Shown here piece after piece: positions 1 through 8,813 of a DNA stretch of 25,000 bases. Position 1 is the first letter of the stretch. Each line of letters starts with the position of its first letter. The DNA lies in NCBI GenBank assembly GCA_030674155.1, contig CM060329.1, positions 14,171,667-14,196,666 of the forward strand. The letters run 5' to 3'. Source of the stretch: Stramonita haemastoma (Eukaryota; Mollusca; Gastropoda; Neogastropoda; Muricidae). Made by a program: the position numbers and the translations under genes. Below the pieces are notes generated by a model. The model searched no databases, was not told where the DNA came from, and saw only the letters and a program-made list of their open reading frames with translations.

Positions 1-88
1 TCTCATATACATACATAAAGGGACAGCTGGGTGACAAGAAACGACTGGCTAACGTCTCTTCAAAACTTCAAGGGATAAAAAGGGGCAC

Positions 89-94
<6 letters not shown>

Positions 95-166
<72 letters not shown>

Positions 167-174
167 GGGGGGGG
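95..174. repeat. (GA)n microsatellite running into a G homopolymer
   Basis: About 31 uninterrupted GA dinucleotides (95-156) run straight into 19 G residues (156-174), followed by a purine-rich GGGGAGGGGAAG edge. The whole tract is purine on the plus strand. The same GA-to-G order recurs at 5240-5268 and 7583-7684. Long open frames here are only Ser-Leu translations of the repeat on the other strand. Confidence 0.97.
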
Positions 175-279
175 AGGGGAGGGGAAGAAACGATCGGCCA
201 AGATTGTCTCCCGTTTTTACGATCTTCTTGACGGGTGTGAAGCTCATTCTACTTCCCAAAAAAAGAGTGGGCGGAGATA

Positions 280-345
280 GAAAATAGAATGAAATAGAAT
301 TAAATAGAATGAGATATAAAAAAAAGAAATAGAAGGAAATCAAAT
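280..345. repeat. AT-rich short tandem repeat, AAATAGAATG-like
   Basis: Four or so imperfect copies of a 10-11 bp A-rich unit related to AAATAGAATG lie between 280 and 320, with degenerate copies to about 345. This is simple sequence with no coding signal. Confidence 0.7.
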
Positions 346-419
346 AAATAAACTAGAATAAAAAGTGGGGTTGGCGAGTTAAAAATAAAGTACTTCAGTG
401 AAAAGCTGTTTTTGTTCGT

Positions 420-420
420 G

Positions 421-451
<31 letters not shown>

Positions 452-770
452 GTGTGTGTGTGTGTGTGTGTGTGGTGGTGTGTGTGTGTGTGTTGTGTGT
501 GTGTGGTGTGTGTTCTGCAAGTGCGTGTATGTGTTTGTTTGGGGGGGGGGGGTTGTGTTGTGTGTGTATGTGTGTGGTTGTGTTTGTGTGTTTTTGTGGG
601 GGGGGGGTGTTTTGTGTGTATGTGGGTGTTTGTGTATGTGTGTGTATTTGTGTTTGTATATGTAAGCGTGTGTGTTGTGTGTATGTGTGATTAAAGTGTG
701 TGTGTTGTATGTATGTGTCTGCATATGCGTGTGTTATGTGTATGTGTGTGTATGTGTGTGAGAGAGATTT
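420..770. repeat. Compound (GT)n repeat with G runs
   Basis: About 350 bp of GT dinucleotides is interrupted by GTTT, GTAT and GGTGG variants and by two G runs (541-552 and 599-607). Open frames on both strands translate as Cys-Val or Thr-His runs and are not genes. Part of this tract could adopt Z-DNA. Confidence 0.95.
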
Positions 771-825
771 AAGTGAAACAAGGTAGATTGATATGTAGAT
801 AATCATGCACCAAAGTAAATTTACT

Positions 826-953
826 CGTGCACACACACACACATACACACACACGCGCGCGCAGACACAAATATACACACACAAATACACAAACACATAC
901 ACACACAAATACACACACATACACAAAACACACAAACAACACACACATACACA
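826..953. repeat. (CA)n compound microsatellite
   Basis: Interrupted CA repeat with a short CGCGCGCG core near 853-860 and ACAAATAC variants. It abuts the SINE tail fragment that begins near 956, so the SINE copy is truncated at the microsatellite. Confidence 0.93.
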
Positions 954-955
954 CA

Positions 956-1036
956 CGGAAAGGGTGACAAAATTTACAAAACTGTACGGGGACTGGATGT
1001 AAAAAGCACATGAGTGCTTGTTCCATTATTTTTGAA
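956..1036 (+). repeat. SINE 3' tail fragment (shared-tail family)
   Basis: This segment contains GACAAAATTTACAAAACTG, then GGGACTGGATGTAAAAAGC, then ATGAGTGCTTGTTCCATTAT. The same string of motifs forms the 3' end of the complete SINE at 5302-5631 (minus strand) and of the fragment at 3760-3875. No tRNA-like head is present. The left edge meets a (CA)n tract and the right edge runs into another, so it is a truncated copy. The family assignment rests on comparison within this window only. Confidence 0.75.
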
Positions 1037-1037
1037 A

Positions 1038-1083
1038 CACACACATATACGCGCGCGCGCACGCATACCCGTACGCATGCACG

Positions 1084-1116
<33 letters not shown>

Positions 1117-1256
1117 CACACACACACACACACAATAAAGCAAAAAAATCAACACACACACAGACACACAGTAACACACACAAACACACACCCAAACATG
1201 CACACACATGCGTACGCGCGTGCATGCATGCAAGCACCCGCACGCGCACGCGCGCA
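1038..1256. repeat. (CA)n and alternating CG/CA microsatellites
   Basis: CA repeats carry CGCGCGCGCAC and GCATGCATGCA stretches. The sub-segment 1153-1205 closely resembles 1473-1522, sharing CACAGTAACACACACAA and CACACACCCAAACAT, so one is probably a duplicate of the other. No coding content. Confidence 0.9.
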
Positions 1257-1472
1257 GAGGTAATTTGCATAAAATCATATCTAAAAGTTTTGAATATAGA
1301 TGAAATGACGCAACGCATTTAAAGCCTGTACAAATTGCCGCTTGTTTGGGATGAAGGGGGGAGGGGCACTACTTTTTGTTCAATCCCGCCCTGGTGTTGG
1401 AAGAAAAACACAGCTCTGCAACATTTGATACACGTTAGAAAAGATCTGTTGGAAAATCAACAGATATACAAG

Positions 1473-1515
1473 CACACACACAGACGCACAGTAACACACA
1501 CAATCACACACCCAA

Positions 1516-1565
<50 letters not shown>

Positions 1566-1572
1566 GCGCGCG
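1473..1572. repeat. (CA)n microsatellite with CGCG edge
   Basis: An imperfect CA block (1473-1514), a clean CA run (about 1515-1557) and then GTGCGCACGCGCGCG. Its left part duplicates 1153-1205. It lies just upstream of the SINE at 1600. Confidence 0.93.
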
Positions 1573-1599
1573 TGGGGGGAAGGGGGAGGGATTGGAGTG

Positions 1600-1875
1600 A
1601 TGGATGGTGGCAGAATGGTTTAGACGTTCGCCTACCAACAAGTAAACAGAGAGGTTCAGGGTTGGATTCCTAGCCTCAACCTTTCTTCCAGTTTGACGAA
1701 AACATTGAACTGAATGTCAAACTCATTCGGATGAGACTATAAACCGACGCCCGTGTTTGGACACACGCAGAACACCTTGCGCACACGTTGAAAACTTGTT
1801 CCGCCTTTCGGAAGATCAGGCCATTGTGTGCTGGTTGGGGCGGATGACAACAAAATGAAAAAAACCACCCTGCAC
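1600..1875 (+). repeat. tRNA-derived SINE, 3'-degenerate copy
   Basis: A Pol III type 2 promoter is visible: an A-box-like TGGCAGAATGGTTTAGACG (1608-1626) and a B box GGTTGGATTCC (1660-1670), spaced as in a tRNA-derived head. The body that follows (GGATGAGACTATAAACCGA, then AGAACACCTTGCGCACACG, then TTCCGCCTTTCGG) matches the bodies of the minus-strand copies at 5302-5631 and 17312-17622. The GATGAGAC.ATAAACCGA motif is one I recall from a widespread gastropod SINE. The copy diverges after about 1850 and lacks the shared ACTGGATGTAAAA tail. It is not a functional tRNA gene because no acceptor stem closes. Confidence 0.8.
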
Positions 1876-2480
1876 ACAAGTGTAGTTTTTAGACACCATC
1901 CCAAAGGAAAAATCGTGGAGTTGGAGTCCCCGGGGCGGTTCGGAGTAAGCTCTGGCGGCTCCTGCCACGGCACCGGAACCATTCGTATCGGCCATTGCCG
2001 TTCCAGTGCACCATTCCAGCGACGTGGAGAGGGGGGTCTGCTGCATTGGTAACAGCTTGCCCTTCATACTTACCCAGGCTTTGCGCTCTAGAGCCTAGAG
2101 TGCAACTCTTCTGAGACTGACCGATGCCTACCTACCTTGGGGGATCGGAGAGAGAAAGAGTTGGATGCCTTGTGTTGTCCCACAGGAAGAAGACAGTGTC
2201 CTTTTGTGGCGAAGACCAGTTACAGAAGGCTGTATGGTGTTGGCCTTAGCCAAGTGGCAGACCCTCCCCTCCCCACACACATAGCCCATCACTGCAGTGT
2301 GATGTTTCAGCAGACATGGCAGTTCTCACACACAAGGCCACACTGAATCCAATTCTCTTTCTCCTTCCTCCCTTTTTTTCATCATGTTATTCTTTCCTTC
2401 TATCTCTGTCTGTCTGTTTATTTCTGTGTCGCTCTGCCTGTATCGTAGAGTCTATGTCTGTCTACTTTCTGTTTCTCTAT
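1876..2480. other. No gene seen; moderately GC-rich unplaced sequence
   Basis: This stretch holds no open frame with recognisable protein features, no clear tandem repeat until the CT-rich 2345-2480 part, and no SINE head. The segment 1925-2100 has a higher GC content than its surroundings and could be a fragment of an old transposon, but I could not link it to any other part of the window. Confidence 0.5.
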
Positions 2481-2483
2481 CTG

Positions 2484-2545
2484 TCTGTGAGTGTATGTGC
2501 GTGTGCGTGCGTGTGAGCGTGTGTGCGTATGTGCGTGTATGTATG
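2484..2545. repeat. (GTGC/GT)n microsatellite
   Basis: Alternating GTGT and GTGC units with a GTATGT stretch. Simple sequence. Confidence 0.85.
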
Positions 2546-2637
2546 GTCGGTAGAGTTGGTTTTGAATCCTATTTTGATCAGTCTAAAGTTGCACAGTTTT
2601 AATCTAGGATTGAATAATAAAAAATAAAAAAAATTAC

Positions 2638-2750
2638 GAGGTGACAGCTGCCCCCAATATGGCGTCTGTGGTTGAGAGGGGGGGCTATAAACAATAAGAT
2701 TAGATTACACTAGATCCGATAAAATAAGATTAGATTATTGTAGATTAGAT
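2638..2750 (+). repeat. Retroposon 3' end with GATTAGATT tail
   Basis: The segment opens with GAGGTGACAGCTGCCCCC, continues with AATATGGC and GTGGTTGAG, and reaches GGGCTATAAACAATAAGAT before a tail of repeated AAGATTAGATTA units. Very similar strings occur at 23912-23985 and, shortened, at 13817-13864. All three are on the plus strand and all end in an A/T-rich short-unit tail, which fits the 3' ends of one non-LTR retroposon family. No 5' part was recognised. Confidence 0.65.
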
Positions 2751-2835
2751 GTGCGTGAGTGTGTGTGCGCGTGCGTGCGTCCGTGTGTGCGTGAGAGCGT
2801 GGCGTGCGTACATGTGCGCACGTACGTGTCAGTGC
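2751..2835. repeat. (GTGTGC/GTGCGT)n microsatellite
   Basis: Degenerate GTGCGT-type repeat with a CGTGCGTACATGTGCGCACGTAC partly palindromic region. It follows directly on the retroposon tail at 2638-2750. Confidence 0.85.
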
Positions 2836-2989
2836 ATGGGGTGGGGGAAGAAGTGGTTGGAGGTAACGCGTACAATGCACACGTGCGCATGTTTGGAACT
2901 GTGTTGTGTGTGCCAGCATTATACGTGCATACTTGCAACTGTGCCTATGAACGTGTGTAAGAACGCGCACAATCGACTATATTCCAATT

Positions 2990-3500
2990 TTTTCTCTTAT
3001 CACCCCTCACCCCTCCCCTCCCATCCCTCGCCCTTCACCGCAAAAACCTTTTTTTTTCTCAGAAGTGATCGGCAGAAGTCGTAAAATCTCGGAGGGGGAA
3101 GGGGACAGAAGAAAGGGATGTCCGCCTCACTGAGAATTGCTTCCCCTTAAATGCGTTTAGGATTGGCGGGGACTCAAAGGCAGGGGGCGGGGGAGGGATG
3201 CTATTTATGGCCCTGCATCCCCCTCCTTCCCCCACCCCACCCCTCCTCTTCCGTTTAACCACGGCTAATGGACTGCGGGTATTCTTCTGCCTTGGAATGG
3301 ACATCAAAATTTATGTCTGGATGTGGGGGAAGGGGGGTGTGGGAGACAGAGAGAGAGGGGTGATGTGGCAGGGTGAGGGGGAGGGAGGAGGGGGTGAGGG
3401 GTGTTGGAAGGTTGGGATTGTTATCACAGGTTGGAGACCTGTTGGCGATGTGGTGGGTCCCAGGGTCTGGGTTGGATGGTGAAGATTGTCAGCAGTCAGA
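2990..3500. other. No gene seen; C-rich then G-rich simple sequence
   Basis: Poly-C-rich (about 3005-3040 and 3215-3250) and G-rich (about 3325-3400) low-complexity stretches are separated by short unique sequence. Short open frames on both strands are proline- or glycine-rich translations of this composition. Confidence 0.6.
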
Positions 3501-3503
3501 AAC

Positions 3504-3542
3504 GAACACACACACACACACACACACACACACAGCACGCCA

Positions 3543-3585
<43 letters not shown>

Positions 3586-3588
3586 CAC
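3504..3588. repeat. (CA)n followed by (GCAC)n
   Basis: A clean AC run (about 3507-3534) is followed by roughly a dozen GCAC tetranucleotides. The same CA-to-GCAC succession occurs at 22340-22395. Confidence 0.95.
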
Positions 3589-3759
3589 TTGATGTACCAT
3601 CTATATCTAGAAATTAAAAATTTGACTTGATTTGATTTGACTTGGGAACAAGGTCTTTAAAAAAGAATGTTCATTTTCACAGTTTTATTGTCATTGTTTC
3701 AGCTCAGAAAGTTCGTATGCTACATTTCCCATCCTTTTTGAATCGGTCATCATAGTTGT

Positions 3760-3875
3760 AATGCAGTGTGTGCCCGTGGGAACGGATGACAAATTTTACA
3801 AAACTGCTTGCACACGGGGACTGGATGTAAAATAAAAGCACATGAATATTTATTCCATTATCCTCAAAATAAAAA
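3760..3875 (+). repeat. 5'-truncated SINE copy (shared-tail family)
   Basis: The sequence GTGTGCCCGTGGGAACGGATGACA followed by TTTTACAAAACTGC, GCACACGGGGACTGGATG and TTCCATTATCCTC matches, in order, the 3' third of the SINE at 5302-5631 read on its minus strand. There is no tRNA-like head. It ends in an AAAATAAAAAG tail. Confidence 0.8.
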
Positions 3876-4031
3876 GATCAATAGGATAGAAAATGTCTAA
3901 TAAATAAATAGGCCTAGATGTCTGGTTGAAACACTACTTTAAACGACATGTCGTAAAATCGCTCACTGTCAAATAGACTAGTCAATCCTGTTGAAAACAA
4001 GGAATCCTTTTCATACCTTGGTTCTCTAAGA

Positions 4032-4246
4032 TTTTTATTCATTCTTTTAGTGCAGGGATAATGAAGCACTCATGGGTGCGTCTTTAAATCCAGTTCCCTA
4101 AAGAGGGCAGGTACCCATTTACAGCTGGGTGAACTGGTGGACCATATGAAGCCAAGGTGCACAAACGGTCACCCATCCACTTGGTAACCACGCTCGATGC
4201 TGCTTGGGGAAAGCGAGTGCTCTGACCACTGAGCTATCTCGTCCCC
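4032..4246 (-). repeat. SINE with chimeric tRNA / 5S rRNA head, copy 1
   Basis: Read on the minus strand from 4246, the element starts GGGGACGAGATAGCTCAGTGG, whose TAGCTCAGTGGTCAGAGC is a canonical tRNA A box. Instead of a tRNA B box, the next section (about 4205 down to 4158) resembles the 3' half of 5S rRNA: AAGCAGCATCGAGC, GGTTA, then TGGATGGGTGACCG. These correspond to the 5S box A and box C internal control regions. A linker with CCCAGCTGTAAATGGGTACC follows, then a tail (ACTGGATTTAAAG, GAGTGCTT, CATTATCC) similar to the other SINEs here, ending in AATGAATAAAAA. A second copy lies at 14815-14985. The 5S reading rests on recalled animal 5S sequence. Confidence 0.75.
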
Positions 4247-4564
4247 TGTGATCGATGCCAGGTGTCAATCAACACACAGCTAGCTCCTGTCTACTGACAC
4301 GCTTGATTGGCAGACCTGCCTGTAACGTTGGCAAACTGCATGACAGAGAGACACTAGTATTAGGGGGTGGGGGAGGGGTGGGGTGGAGGCTCGTCAGCCT
4401 CTTCCCTCTTCCTTCTCCTCTCCATACTCACCCTACTGGTGGCCTACCTCTTTTCTTTGTGCTTGTGTGTCAGTTGAAATAGTTCTCTGCAGAGTTTTTC
4501 TTGATGAGTCTGTTTCTAATGTTGAATTGTCTCATCGTTTTTTTGTATGTTTGTTGGTTTTATT

Positions 4565-4578
4565 CTTTTTCTTTCTTC

Positions 4579-4613
<35 letters not shown>

Positions 4614-4645
4614 ACTTTATTTTTTTCTGTCTGTCTGTCTGTCTT
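4565..4645. repeat. (TTTC)n then (CTGT)n microsatellites
   Basis: About ten TTTC units (4574-4613) followed by four CTGT units (4629-4644), inside a pyrimidine-rich stretch that continues to 4850. The open frames here are Phe/Leu/Ser-rich translations of this tract. Confidence 0.9.
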
Positions 4646-5126
4646 TCTCTCTGTTCGTCTATGTTTCGGTCTGTCTTTTTTGTTTCTTTATCATTTCACT
4701 GATTTCTTCCTTTTTTCTTTCTCTTTGCTTCCTTTTTATTTTTTTTATTTGCTTCCTTTTTTTGTTCTTTCCTTCTTTTGTTCCTTTGCACCATCTCTCT
4801 TACTGTGTGCCTCTCTTTTTCTTTTTTCTTTCTTTAATCTCTTACATTCAGTCTAAGGTATTCTTGGTACCAACAATAGTTATGCAGAAATAATTGATAA
4901 AGAATCGGTGCAAGCATCCCACCAAAGTGGGCCCTGCACTGTTGCTTAGTTACTTCACTGATGTTCTGCAGTATATGTACATGTTTGACATGCACACAGG
5001 AGCACGGAACACAATCCGTTATATGGCCTCAGTGCAATAGCTTTTTCATAACATGGGTGTAGGTAGGTGGACGAAGTGAGAAGCATCTTTGTGCAACAAA
5101 GAAAGATCAGTTTTATGGGGAAAGAA

Positions 5127-5300
5127 AAGATAGAGAAAGATAAGAGAGAGAAGAGAAGAGAGAGACAGAGAGAGAGAGAGAAGGAGGAGAGAGAGAGAGA
5201 GAGAGGGAGAGAGAGAGAGACGGAGAGACACAGAGAGAGAGAGAGGAGAGGAGGGGGGGGGGGGGAGAGAGGAAACAGACAGAAAAACAGAGAGACAGAG
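5127..5300. repeat. (GA)n / (GACA)n purine tract with G run
   Basis: Interrupted GA repeat with AGACAGAG units and a 14-base G run at about 5251-5264. The SINE at 5302-5631 is inserted into this purine tract, which resumes at 5632. Confidence 0.93.
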
Positions 5301-5301
5301 A

Positions 5302-5631
5302 TTTGATTTGATTTATTCTTTTTTATCGAGGATAATGGAATAAGCACTCTTGTGCTTTTTTACATCCAGTGCCCGTGTGCATGCAGTTTTGTAAATGTCA
5401 TGTTCCCACCGGCACACGATGGCCTACTCTTACGAAAAGCGGAACAGGATTTAACGTGTGCGCAAGATGTTCAGCGTGCTTTCGCACACGGGGCCTCGGC
5501 CGAAGGGCTTTCGGGGAGAGTGGAGTCAACACTGATGTTTTAACTCCAAGAGAAAAATCTCCTCGACCGGACTCGAACCCGGGTCGTCAAATTGCCAGCG
5601 CAGTGTTCGGACCACTAGGCTAACCGTCCCC
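5302..5631 (-). repeat. Complete tRNA-derived SINE
   Basis: Read on the minus strand from 5631, the element begins GGGGACGGTTAGCC, with A box TTAGCCTAGTGG and a perfect B box GGTTCGAGTCC (near 5570-5580). The body contains AACATCTTGCGCACACG, TTCCGCTTTTCG and GTAGGCCATCGTGTGCC. The 3' part contains TTTACAAAACTGCATGC, CACTGGATGTAAAA, GAGTGCTTATTCCATTATCC and ends in a tail of ATCAAATCAAATC. At about 330 bp with both ends recognisable, it is the reference copy for the family in this window. It sits inside a GACA/GA tract, and its target duplication cannot be told apart from that tract. Confidence 0.87.
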
Positions 5632-5702
5632 AGACAGACAGACAGAGAGACAGAGATAGAGAGAGAAACAGAGAGACAGAGACAGACAGACAGAGAGAGT
5701 GG

Positions 5703-5756
<54 letters not shown>
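5632..5756. repeat. (GACA)n, (GA)n and (GT)n microsatellites
   Basis: GACAGA units (5632-5700) continue the tract interrupted by the SINE. They are followed by a clean GT run of about 25 units (5705-5756). Confidence 0.95.
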
Positions 5757-5762
<6 letters not shown>

Positions 5763-5831
5763 TTTACATCCTTCCACTATATAGTGATATCAGACAGAAA
5801 TGTAGTTATAGTCTGGTGGTTAGGACCTCGT

Positions 5832-6053
<222 letters not shown>

Positions 6054-6055
6054 AA

Positions 6056-6465
6056 TTTAAAAGGTAACATGTTTTTTTATGTTCCTCACGTCGTAGGTTG
6101 TTAGATGATATATCGACGACAGCCACTGACGTTAAAAGATGTGACATGAAGAGGATCAATGATTTTTTTGTTAAACAATTTTGATCTGCAACCATATTTT
6201 ATACTATTAAAAAATCCTCAAAATCGACAAAGAACATTTTAATAAAGTTGTGTGGAGAAACAAGTGTGAGTGTGATTTACAATCTCGAAAGTCCAACTTC
6301 CATGCAGACCTGCCACGACCTTGTTCCCCTTTGTAGCACGCACGCATGCAACTTGTGTCAGAAGTTGCAGGAATGCTGGTTGATGAACATGCGACAAAAG
6401 AGAGGGAGAATTAGAGGACGTGCGCCTATTTTAGTTCAGATTGGCCTGGGCCAAAATATGTGTCA
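6056..6465. other. No gene seen
   Basis: Ordinary A/T-rich sequence with no repeat unit or protein-like frame that I can support. The only local feature is the string ACAAAAGAGAGGGAGAAT at 6394-6411, which recurs almost exactly at 7013-7030 on the far side of the foldback structure. Confidence 0.5.
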
Positions 6466-6469
6466 GTTG

Positions 6470-7012
6470 GTGTTGTTGTTGGTGTTGTGTTTTCCCAGTT
6501 TAACACTCTAGGGGTCACCCGGAATATGCACTCTGACTCACTCATCGCACCTGGGAATTACTGTGAGATTGAAATTGCACACTGAATAAAAAGTTTGCAT
6601 GAGTACGACTGATTTCAAGCACCTCGTCATACTCTTACTGAAAACTGAAACTGGCTGCCATACTCCGACTTCAGAGGAGCCTATGCCAACTAATGATGGA
6701 AACAAATTTTCCAAGAATGCATCCAGACATTACTGGGCCTTAACGTGTTATGTTGAGCTTTTCTTTAACCTTGATAAAGCTCGTGGCATAATAGCCTGAA
6801 ACCTCCTTTAAATGACAAACAGTCATCTGAAGTCGGAGTATGACTGCCTATATAGTGAGGTACCTGAAACAGCAGCAAACTTCTTGTTCAGTGCCTATTT
6901 CCCTATTTCCTGTCTTCACTGTCCTGTGTGTGATGAGTAAGTCGGAGTGCATTTTCTGGGGGACCAGCTCCTGGGGTTTAACACCCTGGGGAACGCACAA
7001 CAGCAACAACCT
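6470..7012. mobile_element. Imperfect foldback element (long inverted repeats)
   Basis: The left arm (about 6470-6675) and the reverse complement of the right arm (about 6826-7012) align along most of their length. The best-preserved block is CATACTCCGACTTCAGA, 17 of 17 identical (6659-6675 against 6826-6842). Further out, AGTTTGC, TTTCA.G.ACCTC, GATGAGT.AGTC.GAGTGCAT, GTTTAAC and CACAACA.CAACAAC occur in matching order on the opposite strands. The loop (6676-6825) has no coding features. This is the structure expected of an old foldback or long-TIR transposon, or of a decayed palindromic duplication. A narrower reading as a 176-bp MITE (6663-6838) with a TA target duplication is also possible. 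Confidence 0.62.
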
Positions 7013-7204
7013 ACAAAAGAGAGGAAGAATCCAACAGGCAGACCATCACGTCACTTTGCCAACAGTTTCAGTTTTCAGTAAGAAGGTGTCACAGCAAATA
7101 TATCATTCTAGACATCCCGCAACAGGCAAAAGAGACAGCAATCTGACTGGTGCTTCAGCCCCTGTATACATAACCCAGTGTGCTAAACACAGACAACAGA
7201 GAGA

Positions 7205-7206
<2 letters not shown>

Positions 7207-7261
<55 letters not shown>

Positions 7262-7334
7262 GAGAGAGAGGAGAGAGAGAGGATGAGAGAGAGAGAGGAG
7301 AGAGAAGAATGAATGAATGAATGAATGAATGAAT
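7207..7334. repeat. (GA)n followed by (GAAT)n
   Basis: GA repeat with small interruptions (7207-7306), followed by about seven GAAT tetranucleotides (7307-7334). Confidence 0.95.
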
Positions 7335-7399
7335 AATCTTTATTTTTCAAGGGTTACAGAGTAAGCATTACATACTTTTTTCACCCGGAGAGAGAGAGA

Positions 7400-7425
7400 G
7401 ACAATGACAATGACAATGACAAAGG
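7400..7425. repeat. (TGACAA)n hexanucleotide repeat
   Basis: Four copies of TGACAA directly after a short GA run. The next bases, AGGTTTATTGTGTTAAGC, could belong to an element end, but nothing in the window matches them. Confidence 0.75.
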
Positions 7426-7580
7426 TTTATTGTGTTAAGCAGTTATGCCCATTCACAAGGGAACAGTGGGGTGGGGGCTGGGCACAAAACACATATACAC
7501 AATAAACAACATAGTTAATCAAACCCAAAATTGTCCACATGGCATGGATTCCAAACCATGGTTTTGATAATCTAGCAGAA

Positions 7581-7582
<2 letters not shown>

Positions 7583-7661
<79 letters not shown>

Positions 7662-7684
7662 GGGGGGGGGGGGGGGGGGGGGGG
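7583..7684. repeat. (GA)n running into a G homopolymer
   Basis: GA dinucleotides (7583-7660, one interruption) pass into about 24 G residues (7661-7684). This has the same order and strand as 95-174. A dispersed module begins immediately afterwards. Confidence 0.96.
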
Positions 7685-7875
7685 TGATTAAGAGGGGAAA
7701 ATGCCCGGATAAAAAAAGACGTGAGGGCCATTAATTCTGGCGGGAAAGGCGACAAAGAACCATCGATCCTGGGGTCATAAAAGCGGGCTGGTGTTGAAGT
7801 GTACACTGCCACGCTTGGCAGAGCCGCAGAGAATGGTGGAAGACCGTGTGTAACGACAGGAAACTTAGGAAACCA
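7680..7875 (+). repeat. Dispersed module next to a microsatellite, copy A
   Basis: This segment carries AGAGGGGAAAATG, an A run, GGCCATTAATTCTGGCGGG, ATCGATCC, GTCATAAAA and CGCTTGGCAGAGCC in that order. Copy B (12417-12545) shares the first part up to ATCGATCC and TAAAA. Copy C (13375-13520) shares CATTAATTCTG, GTCATAAAA, ACGCTTGGCAGA and a TAACG/GAAAACC end. Each copy is next to, or preceded by, purine-rich or CA simple sequence. No coding potential was seen. Confidence 0.6.
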
Positions 7876-7902
7876 ACCCATTCCCATTCCCCCGATAATG
7901 AC

Positions 7903-7978
7903 GTGGCTTGGCTTGGCTTGGCTTGGCTTGGTTCGGCTTGGCTTGGCTTGATTTCATTTGATTTGATAAGACTTGACT
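7903..7978. repeat. (CTTGG)n pentanucleotide repeat
   Basis: About nine GCTTG units (one GTTCG variant) followed by degenerate GATTTGATTTGA and GACTTGACTTG units. Confidence 0.9.
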
Positions 7979-7979
7979 T

Positions 7980-8813
7980 GAGTTTTCCATCAGCGTTCTG
8001 AGGACTTGTTTAGGACACTACTCGGGATTTTTCAGGCAGATTGTCTTCAGCAATTAAGCTTGAACATTAACCATGAATCCCACACCACACAACCGGTAGT
8101 CACATAGGTAGATTGGGAGAGACAGATTGAGTAAAGTTTATGACATTAAAAAAGACTAAAATTGAAGAACATTTCTTTTAAAAAATGACAAAAAAATGAG
8201 TAAAGTAACAGTTCCTCTTGTTAAGAATAATAGCAGAAAAATTAATAAGCAACACAAAAGAGCAATAAGAGCGCAATATCAGCTCTAAGATTGCAATGTT
8301 ATTTTTTTCAAGAAAAATGTATTTAAAACCAAGAAATAGACACTGCGTGAATATACGCCGAAAATATATCAATCAGATTGATATTAATCATACACAGGTC
8401 TGCTCATACAGACAAGGTATGAGCTAGAGTGAGACAGAGCTAATTTAGAAGAAACGGACATTGAAAATAACCCAGGTGCATACACTGAATAATTCTGGCA
8501 GTAAAAGCAACGGAGCCAGATCAATGCAGCTTTCCTAAAAGAGTTTATGTCAGTGGGGTGTATACCGATTTGTTCAGCAGACCATGATGTAACTTCAGAA
8601 TATCATGGCATGATGTGGAAGTAGTGAGGGGTGGGGGGGTCTGCCATTAGCTTCCCTCCCCTCTTTCTGCACCTCACCAGATCTTACCCTCCCCATGGCC
8701 TGAGTCGTAAAACTTTCCTGATACTGAGATCTGAATCTAGGGAAAATCACACAGCCGACACAGCTTTCATTAAAGGTGTGTTATTCCTTATGTTTTGAAA
8801 TCTTGACAGAGAA
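7980..8813. other. No gene seen
   Basis: A/T-rich unique-looking sequence with many short A runs (8150-8380). The one short minus-strand open frame (8178-8372) has an A/T-driven Ile/Phe/Leu composition and no recognisable domain. Confidence 0.5.

Noticed and set aside
300..1278. Several long Cys-Val and Thr-His open frames on both strands
   Set aside because: These are direct translations of GT/CA microsatellites. Overlapping frames on both strands are equally open.
4158..4205. 5S rRNA gene
   Set aside because: Only the 3' half is represented, it is attached to a tRNA-like 5' part, and a second copy has the same composition, so a SINE head explains it better.
5570..5631. tRNA gene (good A and B boxes on the minus strand)
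   Set aside because: No closing acceptor stem or proper anticodon arm could be made out, and the sequence continues into a SINE body shared with two other copies.
6840..7286. 148-residue open frame
   Set aside because: The first part is a foldback arm and the end is a Glu-Arg translation of (GA)n. No domain or codon signal was visible.
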